64,000 nt of DNA from Campanula takesimana (Eukaryota; Streptophyta; Magnoliopsida; Asterales; Campanulaceae): NCBI GenBank assembly GCA_026119855.1, contig JAOWBW010000426.1, forward strand, positions 248,001-312,000. The letters are read 5' to 3'. The translations under genes and the position numbers were made by a program. Each line of letters opens with the position of its first letter. Position 1 is the first letter of the stretch. Shown here piece after piece: positions 1-12,312 of the stretch. The notes under the pieces are model-generated. The model saw only the letters and a list, made by a program, of their open reading frames with translations. It was not told the DNA's origin and ran no database searches.

Positions 1-509
1 TAATGGTTTGGTTTTATAGTTGAATTCACGTGCCCGGTTTGGTATTTAACATTTTTGGAGATGTTAATTATGTAAATTTTATATTTATGGATTTTTAGAA
101 TTCCCGGGGCGTGACCGGACGGCCGGGGATAAAGGCTTTAACCTAAAATGACCACTCTGGGTCAAGGCTTAGCTTGGGTCAATTCCACCTTTGGGGATGG
201 TTGACACATTTTCTTGACACCGGGGGAGCCTAGAGGCGACCTTTGAGACACATTGTGGACGCAAAATTCCAAGACTCCGGAAAAATCATTTTGAGGGGAG
301 ATCAAAAGCATTTTGCTTGAAACATTATTTTTGACAAATGATGCCAAACGTGCAAATTTGGAAATGCTTATTTCTAAATGCAAATCTTTTAACAAAGCAT
401 TTTAGCCAAATTTTTTATTTTAACTTAACCGTGAGGTTTGTTATGCATAAAGTCCTTTGGATTTTGTCCATTCATTTAGAAGTAATTGATGGTGGGAAAT
501 CTGCTTGTC

Positions 510-655
510 ATTGTTGTGGGGATAGCCCCAATGTCGTCTTTGTCATTGATGTCGGGGTAGCCCCATGTGTCCTTGTTGTTGTCGATGTTGGGGTAGCCCG
601 ATGTCCTTGTTGTCGTCGATGTGGAGGTAGCCCCAATGTCGTCCTTCGACTTTTG
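510..655. repeat. Imperfect tandem repeat with about 36-bp period
   Basis: About four copies of a unit with core GGGGTAGCCCCAATGTCGTC occur in the 3' part of the minus-strand Tat element. A related CATCGACGACGGCATCAACA-like stretch is found in opposite orientation near 60770 in the plus-strand Tat element. Confidence 0.65.
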
Positions 656-3149
656 ATGTTGACGTTGACCCGTTATCCTCTTTCGGCCTTTGAAGTGAGG
701 TTAGGAACCCATCCCTTTTTCATGACGCACCCTTTATTTTGCCTAGGCCGCCCTTTCGTGTTTTCAACCTAGCGGGCTTCTTTTTTGCGTCTTTTTATGG
801 CACACCCTGTTTTTTGCCTAGGCTGCCCTTGCGGGTTTTCGACCTAGCGGGCTACTTTTTTGGTGCCATTCTTTTTTTTTTTTTTGAGTGATCCAGCCAA
901 CTCGATAGAACGGGGATTTAAGTTATCTTTTGGAGGAAACATGCAAGGGAATTTTATTTGGGAGAGAGTCTCTTTATGTTGGTGAGCTTTTTGAGCAATG
1001 TATCATGAAATGGGAGGAAGCCCTTGCTTGACAGAATACAAGTGTTTAGTTTTTTCCTAAGATGTAGAGAAGAAGACTTGTTGAGACATTTGAAATTTGC
1101 CTTAGTTAAGATCATCAAAATGATTGCTTGAATGGACCATGTTTATTATTAAGTCAAGATTATAACAAGCAATTAGCCTTAACATGTATAAATGTTGTGA
1201 TCAATTGAGATTAATATTCGATCAATGGCAAGATCGGGAGAAGAAGGTGTGTCTGGGAAATCGGTCATTGATGGGACCGAAAGAACTTGGTCATTTTGAG
1301 AGGACCACGGTTTGATGGTTTTGTTTCATGTTGTGACCGGACTCGAAGGTTTCCTACGTTCCTCTCAGTTTGAGGAGCTCAGGTCGCCGTAGTTCGGCCA
1401 TGGATCGTCTTTTGTTGAAGTTGGTGTCCTTTTGAAGGATTTTGTTGCTTTGTTGACGTAGATCACTTTGCTTTGTGGTGAACTCCTTGAGATGGACCTC
1501 TTGGGGTGGACTTGGTGAGATTTTGAGGCAAACTTCCTCTTTGCATATATTTATCTCCTTTCCCTTTTTCATACATTCATTTTTTTTCTCTCTTATCATC
1601 TTTTGTTTTTAGAGAGAGAGGGGAAACATTAGCCCCCAACTTGCTATCTTGGACATTGGCTCATCTGTAGCCCCTTGGTGGAATGTCCGTCACTTCTCAC
1701 TTTGACTTTGAAGATCTGGGAAATCCTTTGCTTGGTTGCGCACGCGCGATCACGGTTGAATCTTGGTGGTTGAGCAACAACATCCTTGTGTTTTCATTAT
1801 CTCGGGATGCCTTTGATGTGCATCAAGAGTTTGTATCGGGTTGTGTATCGGGAAATGTGTATCGGGGATGTGTATCGGGGAAGGCTTGCCATTAACGGTT
1901 TCTTCATTCCAATTGATCACAACATTTATTCATATCAAGATTAATTGTTTGCATTTAGCATTTTTCATTTGTGTTAGGTCCATTCGTCCTTAATGAGTCG
2001 TCATTGACTAGTATGCTTAGAAGTCAATTCATCATTTTAGGGACGTAGCAATCATTTGATAATAACAAGCAAGGCAATTTCAAGAGTAAATGTATATTAC
2101 AAATAATGTCTCAAGCCTAGAGAGAAGAGAATGAAAATGACTCATACATGTCCCAAGCATGAACCTTTGTAAAAATAAAAAGACACAGTCCAAGACGGAC
2201 TTTGATGAAAATCTAGATCCTACGAGGCTGGAAGACTCTATTTTTTTTTTAGGGATGGGCTCCCATGAAGCACGATGATCCATTTTCTTCCTCAATTGTT
2301 CGAGGGGTTGTCGGCGGCATATTCCATGTCTTCCACGGGGAACTCGGGTTCCATGTCGTCGGGAAAAATGTCGCGAGGTCTCCACTTGGCTTGGCGTTGT
2401 AATTGTCGGATTCGTCTACTCATGAGTTGGGAGTTTGCTTTGGCCACCTCCTTTTGGTGATTTCCTTCCAAGGTGCGTAGCCTTCATGCATGGCACTCGA
2501 CGAAGGTACGGATCTCCATTTGATGTTGCCTCTTTTGGGCTTCCGAAGCACGGGCCTCTCCTTGTAGACAGTGTCCCAACCTTTTGATCTTCTTGCTCAT
2601 GTGGACGGTTGTCTTGGACACCAATTCAGATGTGGGGTCCTTGGTCAATGTTTCCAATTGACAGAACCGCGAAGAACTTTAGCATATTAAACCTCAAGGT
2701 GAAATTATAACCATGATTTGAGATGAATGCTTCATTAGCGGATTAGCCCTTTTAAGAAAAACATGATCTTTTTAAGAAAACTTGATCTCCATTTTTTTTT
2801 GGAAAAGCACACTTTTGTTTTGAGTGAAAGACAAACACATTTTTTATTTTTTTATGCACACTTTTGACAAGGCAATAATGATAATAATCTTATTAAGAAA
2901 AACTGACAATGGGCTCAGAATGGTCACCACATGGCATTCATCGGGGAGTCAAGTATCTAACTAAACCTAACAGATATCTTAACTGACTTTTCTTAACGGC
3001 TTATCACATATCCTAAAAGCAACTGACTCTTCCTAAGGATGAAAACAGACTCTTTCTAAGGGGAGGTTGGTGGAAGAGATTTTGACATTCCGCTTCTGAC
3101 CAAAGCTGTAGTTTCATTTCCAATTTCCCAACCGGGGGCATTCAAGCCT

Positions 3150-4334
3150 TCCTTTCGTGATCAACTTCCGGATGACACGTTTTAAAGCGGTGCAATCATC
3201 GGTATCATGTCCATGATAGTTGTGAAAGGCACACCTCTTGGTCTTGTCGAGACGCCTTTTGGGGTTTTAGGTTGAAAATTGACAAGAGGTGATGTGAGGC
3301 CCTGCTTGACCAATCCTTTAAATACCTCGCTTATGGTCATTCCGAAATCCTCAAAACTCGTGAAACGGGGTTTGGCTTGGCATTTTGTTTTCTTTCATAA
3401 TTGACCGGAGCGTGGCGGGGACAAGAATCACTGTCTCCCCATGCAAAGGGGTTCTCATTGAGTATCCTTTCGAACTTAGCTTCCATTTGCTTTCTTTTTC
3501 CCAATGGATGGTTGAGGGGATTTTGCAGAGGCGCAGGGGCATAGGCATACCCATAAACCTTGGTTGCTTGCAGGAATATATATTGGAAAAGGTCTTGGAT
3601 TGTAGAAATGATACGGGTCCCGGAATCTCATCGGGAAATATGGTGGAGGCAAGTTGGTGATGCCTGTTCGGGTATCCATATATGGTCTAAACAGTGACTG
3701 AGCTCTGGTGACTTGGTTGATGGTATCAAACCGAGAAGGGATACGATTGGGAAAGTGTTGTGGGTATGATGCTCGAGGCGTAACTGGTGTGAATAGTGGT
3801 TTGCGGTGTCCTATGGGAGATGTTAGATTTAGGATGAGGCGGAGTGAGGAGAATTTGAATGAGAAGCTCGTTGTGGATGACGGCGTTTTGGGGTGAAGAA
3901 ATGGGGGTCTCAGTATTCTGGTGAGATGGATGGGACAATCTTTGGTTGCAATTCGGAGGTTGGGTGGCTTCCACCTCTTCTTTGTGATTGGTCACTTTGG
4001 TGAAGAGCCCTTCAGTTTGGAGTAGATCTGTAACACCTCCTTGTCTCGTTGACTCTTCAAACGGACTCTGTGTTTCTTTGTGGCTTTCTGTGATGACTTC
4101 TTCCGCCCCAGAGGCTTCTAGAGCCTGGAGCAACTCTTCTTTCGTAGGGCTATCCGGATTGTCTGCGACATCATTTCCCAAGCTACCGTCCACTGAAGTG
4201 ATCTTTCTGAGGTACCAAATCGGAGAAGTTATATTGACCGGGGAACTATCTGACTCCACACGTACTAGGTGGTGACATGATGCTCTCTTCCACTTCATCT
4301 GAGCTACGGGAGAAGGAAAGGAAGGGTAATTCAT
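3150..4334 (-). pseudogene. Decayed gag of Tat/Ogre-like element
   Basis: The minus strand holds a 202-codon open stretch (4334-3726), then further fragments with stops between them. In the last part, near 3180-3235, the translation reads CAFHNYHGHDTDDCTALKR, the C-x2-H-x4-GH-x4-C type of motif found near the C-terminus of Tat-lineage Gag proteins. The upstream part is rich in Pro, Ser and Gln. The frame is broken several times, so this is a relic. No protease follows it on the minus strand toward position 1. Confidence 0.6.
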
Positions 4335-5020
4335 TCTCTGATAAAAATTGGGTGACTACTTGGGCCAAAGGTGTACGTATCTTAGAATCCTCTATTTTGA
4401 GATATTTAACCGGGCTGAAGTTGCCTACGTTCCCCTCACCACGAGGGAGGGGGTCCCACGTGATGAGAGGCTCAGGTCACCGTAGTTCGAATGGGTTTAG
4501 AATTCTAAGGGAGAAAGACGAACATGACTTCAGTTGACTCACTTTCCAAACGGACTTTTGGGAAGAGGTGAGTGATTGACTCACTTTCCAAATGAACTTT
4601 TTTAGGACGACGGGAAATGGCCTTGAGGGTCCTAACATAAAGGTTATGGGACAAGAAGCCTCCTTGGCTTGCCGGAACATAGTCGGGGTGACATGGGACA
4701 AGGCATTACTGGTTTGAGACTAAATGGTACTCACGTTAGTCCGAGTCATAAGGGCAATTGGGACAATTGAAATGGTCACCACACGGCGGTGCAAATCGAG
4801 GAGGTCAATGCTTGACCAAGGTGTATTACCATGTGGTGCCATGATGCCTAGACTCGAAGGGGGAATGGTCACGTGATGACACTAATCAGAACGAGATGCC
4901 ACGAGGGGTTCAAAATTGGTCATCACATGACGGCTCCAGAAAGGGGAAAAAGAGTCATCCAAAGAACTTTTATTTCCTTTCTTATATATATTTTTTTGGA
5001 ACTTAATTTTAACGGACACT

Positions 5021-5272
5021 TTGGAGGATAACAGGGATCCATCCAAGGACTTGACTGACTTCTTGGAGGATAACAGGGATCCATCCAAGGGCCTGACTGA
5101 CTTCTTGGAGGATAACAGGGATCCATCCAAGGGCTTGACTGACTTCCTGGAGGATAACAGGAATCCATCCAAGGGCTTGACTGACTTCCTGAAGGATAAC
5201 AGGGATCCATCCAAAGACTTGACTGACTTCTTGGAGGATAACAGGGATCCGTCCAAAGAATTGACTGACATT
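5021..5272. repeat. 42-bp tandem repeat, six copies
   Basis: Six copies of a unit beginning TTGGAGGATAACAGGGATCC run head to tail with a 42-bp period. Because 42 is a multiple of three, several frames stay open across the array; on the plus strand it reads as a 14-residue repeat containing EDNRDPSK. More divergent copies are scattered from about 5340 to 5610. It lies between the PBS and gag of the minus-strand Tat element, so it is probably a leader minisatellite rather than a protein. Confidence 0.9.
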
Positions 5273-6990
5273 CCTAGGGGACTATTCCTAGGGATTTAAC
5301 GCGAATCTCAACGGGGACCTAGGGGACTACTCCTAAGGATTTAGCGGGTCTTCGGAATCCATCCAAATATTGACGGGTTATCTTCCAAGGACTTAACGGG
5401 TTCCTAGGGGACTATTCCTAAGGACTTAACGGGAGCTAAACCTAAGGCTTAACGAGATCTTGGAGAATAACAGGGATCCATCCAAGGATTCGATTGGCTT
5501 CTTGGAGGATAACAGGGATCCATCCAAAGAATTGACTGACTTCCTGAGGGACTATTCCTGGGTATTTAACGGGGATCTTGGAGGATAACGGGGATCCGTC
5601 CAAAGACTTAACGAAATGATGCTTGTTAACAAAAGAATGCAATGTGTCAAAGACGAGAAGCAGAAACGGAGCGAACTCATGCAATGTGCGATTATTTATT
5701 CATTCAAGTTTAAAAATTTTCTTGACTTGATCCTAAATGGTTGGAAAAGATTTCTCTTCTTTTTCGCAACTATTCTAACCCTGGATCAGTGGAAGCCAAC
5801 ACTACGTCTATAAGCCCCTCGTTTTTCACCTGTATTGCACGCTCCCAAGGACGGACTATCCCGGGCGAGGGTCCTATAGGGCACGTAGCTTCCACCGACC
5901 AAAAGAACCAAACCTAAGGTCTAGTGCGTCACAAAGTTCCAATGCACGGGCCATTCTTATCATAGTAAAGCCTCGGTTAAGGTTAAGATTGACTTAATGC
6001 TTCAACGAAATTCCGGCATGACCTCGTTTTAATGAGGGATCTTAGACCTTAACCTCGGGCTTAAAAATAATTAGGATGGGGTAAGCATTAGAGCTTAATG
6101 ACGCGGTGTCAACCTATCCTTAATACATGACTTCAGTTAATTATGGTTGGAATTAACGCAAAAGTCAAGGGCCGGGTCAAAGATGACCTTAGTCACACTT
6201 GCTTTCACAAGGAGTCGTGACTCGGGCGTTAACTTGGACATAATCAACTTCGGGCACGCATTAGGGACGTGATGACGTGAACTAAACCAAAAACCAACCA
6301 AGGTCACGGTATTTGTGTGTCACAGACATGTGTGGTTGACTCGGCTAGGAAGGCGAGGTGGAATGGACCTGTGCACGCGAGAAGGGTACAAGAGCACCAA
6401 TCAAGCTGCATCGTGGCATCCATCCCAGGTTTAAAGGGTTTTTGGAACATGAACAAGGTTAAGTGCTCGTTGTGTAAAGCCTTCTATGTTCCTTTTTTAG
6501 TCAAAATAGGAATTTTCAATTTGTTTTAATATCATGAACAATATATGAATAAGTGTAATGAACAAGCATAATGAACAAGCATTTGCACAAGTAATCAAGC
6601 AAGGATATGAACAAGCAAGGATCAAAATTTTGTACATGAAAAGGTTGTGCACAACCAAAGGGTTTTGAAACCAAAATTTTTATAACAAGAACAACAACCT
6701 TTTGAAAGTCATTTATGAAACAATGTTGTGCACAACAAAAGAATTTGAAAAACCAAAATTTTCATGAAAATGGTCATGCACAATAAGACTTTGAAAAACC
6801 AATTTTATGTCCAAAAAGTTATGCATGACCAAGACTTTAAAAATCCAATTTTAGCCAAAGAAATGAAGGCAAGAGTGCTCAAGCAAGGCTGTAAATTGGA
6901 ACCTGGAAAAGAAGGAGCAAAGGGGACCACCGGAATATTTCTGCCCTGCACAAAATTGTTAATTTGAAACATTCTGTGGGCCCAGACAAA

Positions 6991-7006
6991 CTAGCCGTAC
7001 GGCTAG
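6991..7006. repeat. 16-bp perfect palindrome in leader of minus-strand Tat element
   Basis: CTAGCCGTACGGCTAG is fully self-complementary and lies about 210 bp downstream of the PBS on the element strand. The same core AGCCGTACGGCT recurs in the LTR at 7611-7622 and 8509-8520, with a decayed copy ATCCTTACGGAT at 8543-8554. Confidence 0.8.
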
Positions 7007-7217
7007 AGCAGTGGCTCCATTATTTTTGCAAATTTTCAACTTCTGATCATCAAACCCCGGTTTATTGCATTTCCAGAACAGTTCCACTCCCAAAAAATCA
7101 AAACAGAAACATAAAATACACATAAAAATATGCACAAAGTTAACAAACGGGGACGGGAGTTTGACCCACACAAGAATGCCCCCGAATCTTCTAAAAAGAA
7201 GTCCAAGAACAAACTAT

Positions 7218-7235
7218 TCCCCAGCGGAGTCGCCA
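7218..7235 (-). promoter_or_regulatory. Primer-binding site (tRNA other than iMet)
   Basis: The minus-strand sequence TGGCGACTCCGCTGGGGA begins with the TGG expected opposite a tRNA CCA end and sits one base after the LTR end. The identical 18-mer follows the LTR at 58293. Ogre elements are reported to prime from tRNA-Arg. That this is the same tRNA is inference. Confidence 0.75.
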
Positions 7236-7236
7236 C

Positions 7237-8708
7237 CGTAAGATACCCGCGGGAAAATGGAAAGTTTCCCTCGAGAATCAAACACGGAACCTTATCAATA
7301 TAAGTAAAACGGAGTCGCCACGTTAGTTTAATTATAGACCCAAACTTAATGAAAAAAGGTTTGAGATTGCGAGTTCGGAGGTCAGGTTACACTTTGGGAA
7401 GAACTCAACCGGTAGTTCACCCAAAATGCCTCGGAACACCGAGTCTCCCTAAGTTTGTTAGAAATTGTGCATGTGTGTGTGTGTGTGTGTTTGAAAGAGG
7501 GGGAGGCTGACCCTTAACAAAATCCGTTAGAAACTTAACCAAAAGGGTTATTTTGTAAACATTTCATCAGAAAGGGGAAAAAGACTGAAAATTGCCCCTC
7601 TGGCCAAACTAGCCGTACGGCTATGGAGGCCGTCCCTGGGATTTTACAGATTGCCAAGAAATCAGTCCAGTTCCAGGCAGAAACAGAGCATTCTGCTGAA
7701 ACTGAACTGTTTTCTCATTATTTCAGTTTTTTTATTCACGTAAAACTTTGATTTGGATCATCCCTATGCTTTTATCACTAATTAGACACCAAAACACAAG
7801 GTTTTGGGTGTGATCAAGGCAATCATTGGGGAAAAGGTGATGAACATGGCATTTGAGCCAAAATCACCATTTGGATGGTTAAAGATTGGAACTTTAACAT
7901 CCAAATGGATGATTCTTCTAAGGGAAAGCCTTGGGGAAGCAAGAAATCAATATTCGATGGATAAAGATTGAACCTTTACCATCAAAGGGACATTATTGTG
8001 GCTTGATCAAGTTTAAATGGTAAAGATTAGGACTTTACCATCAAAATTTGATCATCCTCACAAAATAAAACAACATAAATGTAAAGACTTGTAAATAAAT
8101 GACATGAAAGTAAAGACTTGTAAGTAAATGACATTAAAGTAAATACTTGTAAGTAAATGACATGAAATAATAACAAGCCTTGATCATCTTGGTTTGTAAC
8201 CCACATTTATGCACAAAACATGAAGGGCACCATGATTCAAACCAAGTCTTTACATTCATCTTGGTTTGCCATAATAGTAAAGACATAACATAAATGAGAT
8301 AGAGTATGAGATGAAGAGAAGATGGGGATAAGGAGGCCTCACCAATTTTGGTTCTAAACCTATCTTCTTTCTCTATTTTCACTCAAGAATGTTTGTGACC
8401 CTAATCTGCTCTCAATCTGGAAGAATTTGCCCTCACAAAATGATTTTCTCCCCCCTCTAAAATGATCATCCAGGGGTCCAATTTATAGAGACTGAGGGTG
8501 CCTAAACCAGCCGTACGGCTAGGCGTTCCCCGCGTCCAAACCATCCTTACGGATCAGCATGGCGAGCTTCTGGATTTTTCCAATTTTAATTCCAGAGTAG
8601 TCCTGGAATTTTCAGTTTATCCTAGTGAAGTCCCAGCCTATCAGTTTATCCCTGAATGGTGCTGAGGTTACCTCTGAAGTTGGTTAATTTTAGATTGGGG
8701 TACTTACA
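7237..8708 (-). repeat. 5' LTR of minus-strand Tat/Ogre-like element
   Basis: Read on the minus strand it starts TGTAAGTACCCC at 8708 and ends GGGTATCTTACG at 7237, one base before the PBS. The homologous plus-strand LTR starts TGTAGACACCCC and ends GGGGTATCTACA, so the final A has probably mutated to G here. A TATA-like CTATAAATT (minus) lies near 8478-8486. CpG-rich palindromes occur at 8509-8520 and 7610-7623. ORFs inside the LTR have no recognisable domain. Confidence 0.75.
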
Positions 8709-10026
8709 GCCGGCCCCCACAAATCCGTGTGAACCAATTCCAACTTCGCTTCCCTCAAAGCCCTACCTGTCCTCGAGAAGTTACTTCTCGCCTATTTGCC
8801 AAACACACAATCTTCGCAGATCCCCACGTCGACTGTCTTCAAACCCGTTAGTCTTCCCTTTGAACAAAGTACTTTCATCCCCTTTTCACTCATGTGACCC
8901 AATCGACAGTGCCACAAATCTTTATCACCTTTGGCTGACGCCACCACGATACTATCCTTGGTGTTATTTTCCAAATACAATGTCCCTTCCTTATTACCCC
9001 GAGCGATCTCTGAATCCTCCTTGGTAATAACCTAGTTCCTGCAGCAAAAAGTTATCGTGTAACCTTCTGCATCCAACTGCCCAATTGATAACAGGTTCTT
9101 TTTCAAACCCGGAATGTGTCTGACCCCGTGTAGATGTAAGACCTTCATGTCCGATGCTCCTATTCTTACATCCCCCTTGCCCTTGATTTCTAAAGGCTTG
9201 CCATCCGCCAGATAGTCCTTTCCGAAACCACCGGAAGTATAATTTTCCATCTTCTCTGCATGCCCGCATGAGTGGAATGATGCCCCCGAATCCAACACCC
9301 ATGATTCTAGCGCACTACTAACACTTAGAACCAGTACATGTTCACTCCCAGTTACCACATTCGCCGATTTATCCCCTCACATGGGAAAATACCTCTTGTA
9401 GTGTCCTAACTCCTTACAATGATAGCACTGAACCGATCCCTTGGCAACCCTTGGTGCATTCTTGTTCTCCCTAAGGGGCCTGTACTCACCACCTCCTACG
9501 TTTTCCTTTGATTCAGTTCTCCCCTTGTTGTAGCTAAAGCCGATCCCGAAGTAGATGGTGTCCCCAACTTCTTTATACGATTTTTCTCGCCTAAAAGAAA
9601 GTCCTTAACATCATCATACTTCAATTTATTCTTACCCGCTGAAGCATTTAACGTTGTCACCATTCCGCTCCAACTTCCTGGTAAGGATCCTCCCTCTTGC
9701 ATCTTGAGATTACCCATTGTACGTATCAAATCAACCTTATTTGTAGCAGATGGAGTTTCAAATTTCTCAGTAAGATAATCCAATAGCTCCTTGGTGGTTT
9801 TCGCCTTCTTGGTAGTCTTCGCGATCCACTTTGACAAAGTAGATCGAACTACCCCTAGGGATTTCCAATCCATAAGATCCCAATCTTCCTGTTTTTCGCT
9901 TTCCGGCTTGATTCCTGTTAAAGGCTTTTAGAGATCTTTGTTGTACAAGAGATCCTCTATTTGCATCCTCCAAAACGCATAGTCAGACCCATCGAATTTC
10001 TCCACCGCTTGTTTATCGTTTCCCAT
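8709..10026 (-). pseudogene. Broken Copia gag-protease-integrase remnant
   Basis: Gag can be followed on the minus strand from an ATG at 10026 (FDGSDYAFWRMQIEDLLY) with one in-frame TAA near 9928, then a UBN2-like Gag to about 9496. Next is a zinc knuckle near 9380-9425 (CYHCKELGHYKRY) in which the last Cys reads Phe. The protease segment at 9358-9032 carries WVLDSGASFH with the catalytic DSG. A GAG-pre-integrase segment (LWHCRLGHMSEKGMKVL) lies at 8980-8792. Several frames are needed, so it is dead. The end at 8709 is the junction with the Tat LTR. Confidence 0.85.
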
Positions 10027-10078
10027 TCTTGATTTCCTGATAAACCCGGATCATTAAACCGGAGATCTTGATACCAGA

Positions 10079-10552
10079 TGTTGTGGAATTAGCCCTCCAA
10101 CACCCAAGCAAATCGCAAGAAATCACCGCACCACAAACAAGCACAAGAAATAATAAAGCAAAGCAAAAGACAAAAGAACACAAGAAATTGTTTACCCAGT
10201 TCGTCAATATATTTGACTACGTATGGGGGCACTACCAAGCCAGGATCTTGCACTATATTATGTTAAATCTGAGTTACAATGAGTTATGGGGCGGGACTCT
10301 GCTTAAATACACAACTTAGAATAAGACCTAAACTAAACATATGAGAAATCCCGAAAATCTTCTCTTTCCCGAATTCTGCTTGCGGCGACCAAGTGCCCGC
10401 CTGGTAGGGTACCAAGCGCCCGCTTACTTCCTTCGCCAAACAACTGATTCTTTCTGTCGAAACCAGGCGCCCGCCTGGTGCAGACCAGGCGCCCGCTCGC
10501 TTCCGACGCAAATTTCCTTCTCTTTGTTTCCTTTACGATCTCTATTCCAACA
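10079..10552 (-). repeat. 5' LTR of minus-strand Copia
   Basis: On the minus strand it starts TGTTGGAATAGAG at 10552 and ends TCCACAACA at 10079, followed by the PBS. It is 474 bp long. A TATA-like TATTTAAG (minus) lies near 10305. Four copies of a GCGCCCGC-type core lie at 10393-10496, upstream of that TATA, in the U3 part. It is closely similar to the solo LTR at 49785-50256. Confidence 0.85.
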
Positions 10553-11025
10553 GATACATCCAAAAAAGAAAAGATATAACTAAAAAATGATTAGATTTAC
10601 CCAATCTAGCCAAAGACTGGCTCCTAGACGGGAACAAACTTAAATCAGCCTTTCATGTAGGTGTAATACTTTAGAACTCTAAAACTTCATACTTGACACA
10701 TTAACACTCCCACTGACACTCTTTTAAAAGTCTCACTGACATTCTTTTAATACTCATAGTAGCACTATTTAAACGGTTGCACTAGCATTTAATAACTATG
10801 CACCGGCACTAACAAAACCCATGGACTGGCACTCAATAACAAGATCATGGGCGCTTATTAAAACTAACACTGATAATCTTAAGACTATCATTTGCACCCT
10901 TTTACTCCGGTACCCGCACTTTTTCCAATCATTGACACTTTTTACCCAAATATCTGGCACTTGCAATCCTCTTTCATCTTCTTTCAGTAAAATCTCAATA
11001 CATATTGATGACTTCTATAAAAGAT
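10553..11025. other. Intergenic AT-rich stretch, nothing recognised
   Basis: No ORF with recognisable domains. Low-complexity ACTGACACTCTTTTA-like phrases recur between 10690 and 10820. The right end carries the left target-site copy of the MULE (TATAAAAGAT, 11016-11025). Confidence 0.5.
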
Positions 11026-11598
11026 GGGTTAATGACAATTTAGACCCTAAAGTGATATACCACCCTCCCAAACGAACCTTGATGTTTTTTTTCGCCATAC
11101 CAGACCATGATGTGAAAAATACTAGCTAGTTAAGGAAGTTTTAACGGAATTCGTTAAAAACTCAGTTAAAAAACATGTGTCATGCACGTGACTAACTGAA
11201 TTGGGTTGCTTGAAGTTGATATTTCTTTTAAGGGGCTTAATGAAAATTGCAAACATAATAGGGCTGAAAATCAAAATAATTATTAAAATAGTAAATAAAA
11301 GGGTTTTTAAATTTATTTTCAAAATATTAATAAAAAAGAAAATTATATACGAATACTCTATAAACAAAATAAATCAAATTTTACATTTACCAAAACAAAA
11401 CTCATCCAATAAATATGCAACATTTTATAATTTATAATAGAAAATAAAAAATATTAAGACATTAACATATTTACTCTTTCTTCACCCACATAATTTAATA
11501 TTTTTCATTCAATCCTTATTATCATATTAGCAATATGTAAATAATTATTAAAATAGTCAATCCTTATTAAAATAGTCTCTCTCTCTCTCTCTCTAAAA

Positions 11599-11787
11599 AT
11601 GGCTTCCCTCTTTACAGTAACCCTCCGTTCACCCTCTTACACCTCCCCTTCCACCGCCCATCCCATCGCCCCATCCCTAATTTCCCCCAAGCAATCCCTA
11701 GATTTCTCCACCGAGCTCCCAAATTCAACTGTCGTGCCACTTTCCTCCACCCACTCGCCGCCGTTGAAGCTCCAATGGAAGGGATGA
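11599..11787 (+). other. Short ORF in MULE core, possible captured transit-peptide-like exon
   Basis: This 62-codon ORF starts MASLFTVTLRSPSYTSPSTA and is rich in Ser, Thr and Pro with few acidic residues, as plastid transit peptides often are. It follows a (CT)n tract at 11577-11594. It lies in the GC-rich core of the MULE, where Pack-MULEs carry captured gene fragments. No known protein was recognised, and the ORF could be chance. Confidence 0.3.
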
Positions 11788-12312
11788 ACCACAAGTATGA
11801 ACAAAATGTGCAAAAATATCCAGCCACAATGGAAGGAATGAACCACAAGCTGATCCCCCTAATCCCAGCATAAAACACACAAAGGGGCTCGTAATTACTA
11901 TGCCTAATTGAACCAACAATACACAAGTATAACTAATTATTAAATCAACAATTGAAGGAATTGGTTGACACAAAGAAACATGACCTGAACAACTTGTTCC
12001 TCTAGGGAACATAATTGACCAAGATTGTACCCTCTGCAACCCATGTGATACTTCCGGCACCGGCAGCGTGTTGGGGGCGGCGGGGGAGAGCGATTCTTGC
12101 GTTTGAGGTATAGTTGAAAGAATTAGAAGAGAGCACAAGGGATGACTGAGCCTAAGACTAAGCCGCCTCGGCCATGTACTACGCCTTGTAAGGGTACTAT
12201 GACCCTCATGGCTGTTGTGGCTCCAGTTCGGACGGCGATGGTGGATTCGTCGAAATGGGAATTGGGTTTCCGTGTCTGGGTCATGGTCCGAGCATGGTGG
12301 GATAGCCGCCGG

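Larger units (their letters stand above)
1..8708 (-). mobile_element. Tat/Ogre-like Ty3 retrotransposon, minus strand, truncated by window edge
   Basis: The element reads right to left: a 5' LTR at 7237-8708, a primer-binding site at 7218-7235, a long leader, gag remnants around 3150-4334, then more than 3 kb without usable reading frames running off the window start. The assignment to Tat/Ogre rests on the unusual PBS (not initiator Met), the position of gag and a Gag cysteine-histidine motif. It shares segments with the plus-strand element at 57011-64000: for example 700-850 matches the reverse complement of 61535-61600 by eye. The LTR boundary at 8708 falls inside a Copia integrase, so this element inserted into that Copia. 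The other LTR and the paired target duplication lie outside the window. No protease, RT or integrase was seen, so it is either non-autonomous or strongly decayed. Confidence 0.75.
8709..10552 (-). mobile_element. Truncated, decayed Copia element, minus strand
   Basis: The element reads from an LTR (10079-10552) through a PBS that reads TGGTATCAAGATC on the minus strand at about 10064-10076, into gag, zinc knuckle, protease, GAG-pre-integrase and the first integrase residues (HTDLWGP near 8715-8735), where the Tat LTR interrupts it. Everything downstream (rest of integrase, RT, RNase H, 3' LTR) is missing from the window. A solo LTR of the same family lies at 49785-50256. Confidence 0.85.

Noticed and set aside
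338..772. 144-codon plus-strand ORF
   Set aside because: It is built on the 36-bp imperfect repeat of a Tat element, antisense to the element, with no domain.
4882..5299. Repeat proteins on both strands
   Set aside because: The 42-bp period keeps frames open by chance; it lies in the leader of a retroelement with no start context or domain.
8656..9027. 123-codon plus-strand ORF
   Set aside because: It is the antisense shadow of the Copia GAG-pre-integrase region and crosses the Tat junction at 8708.
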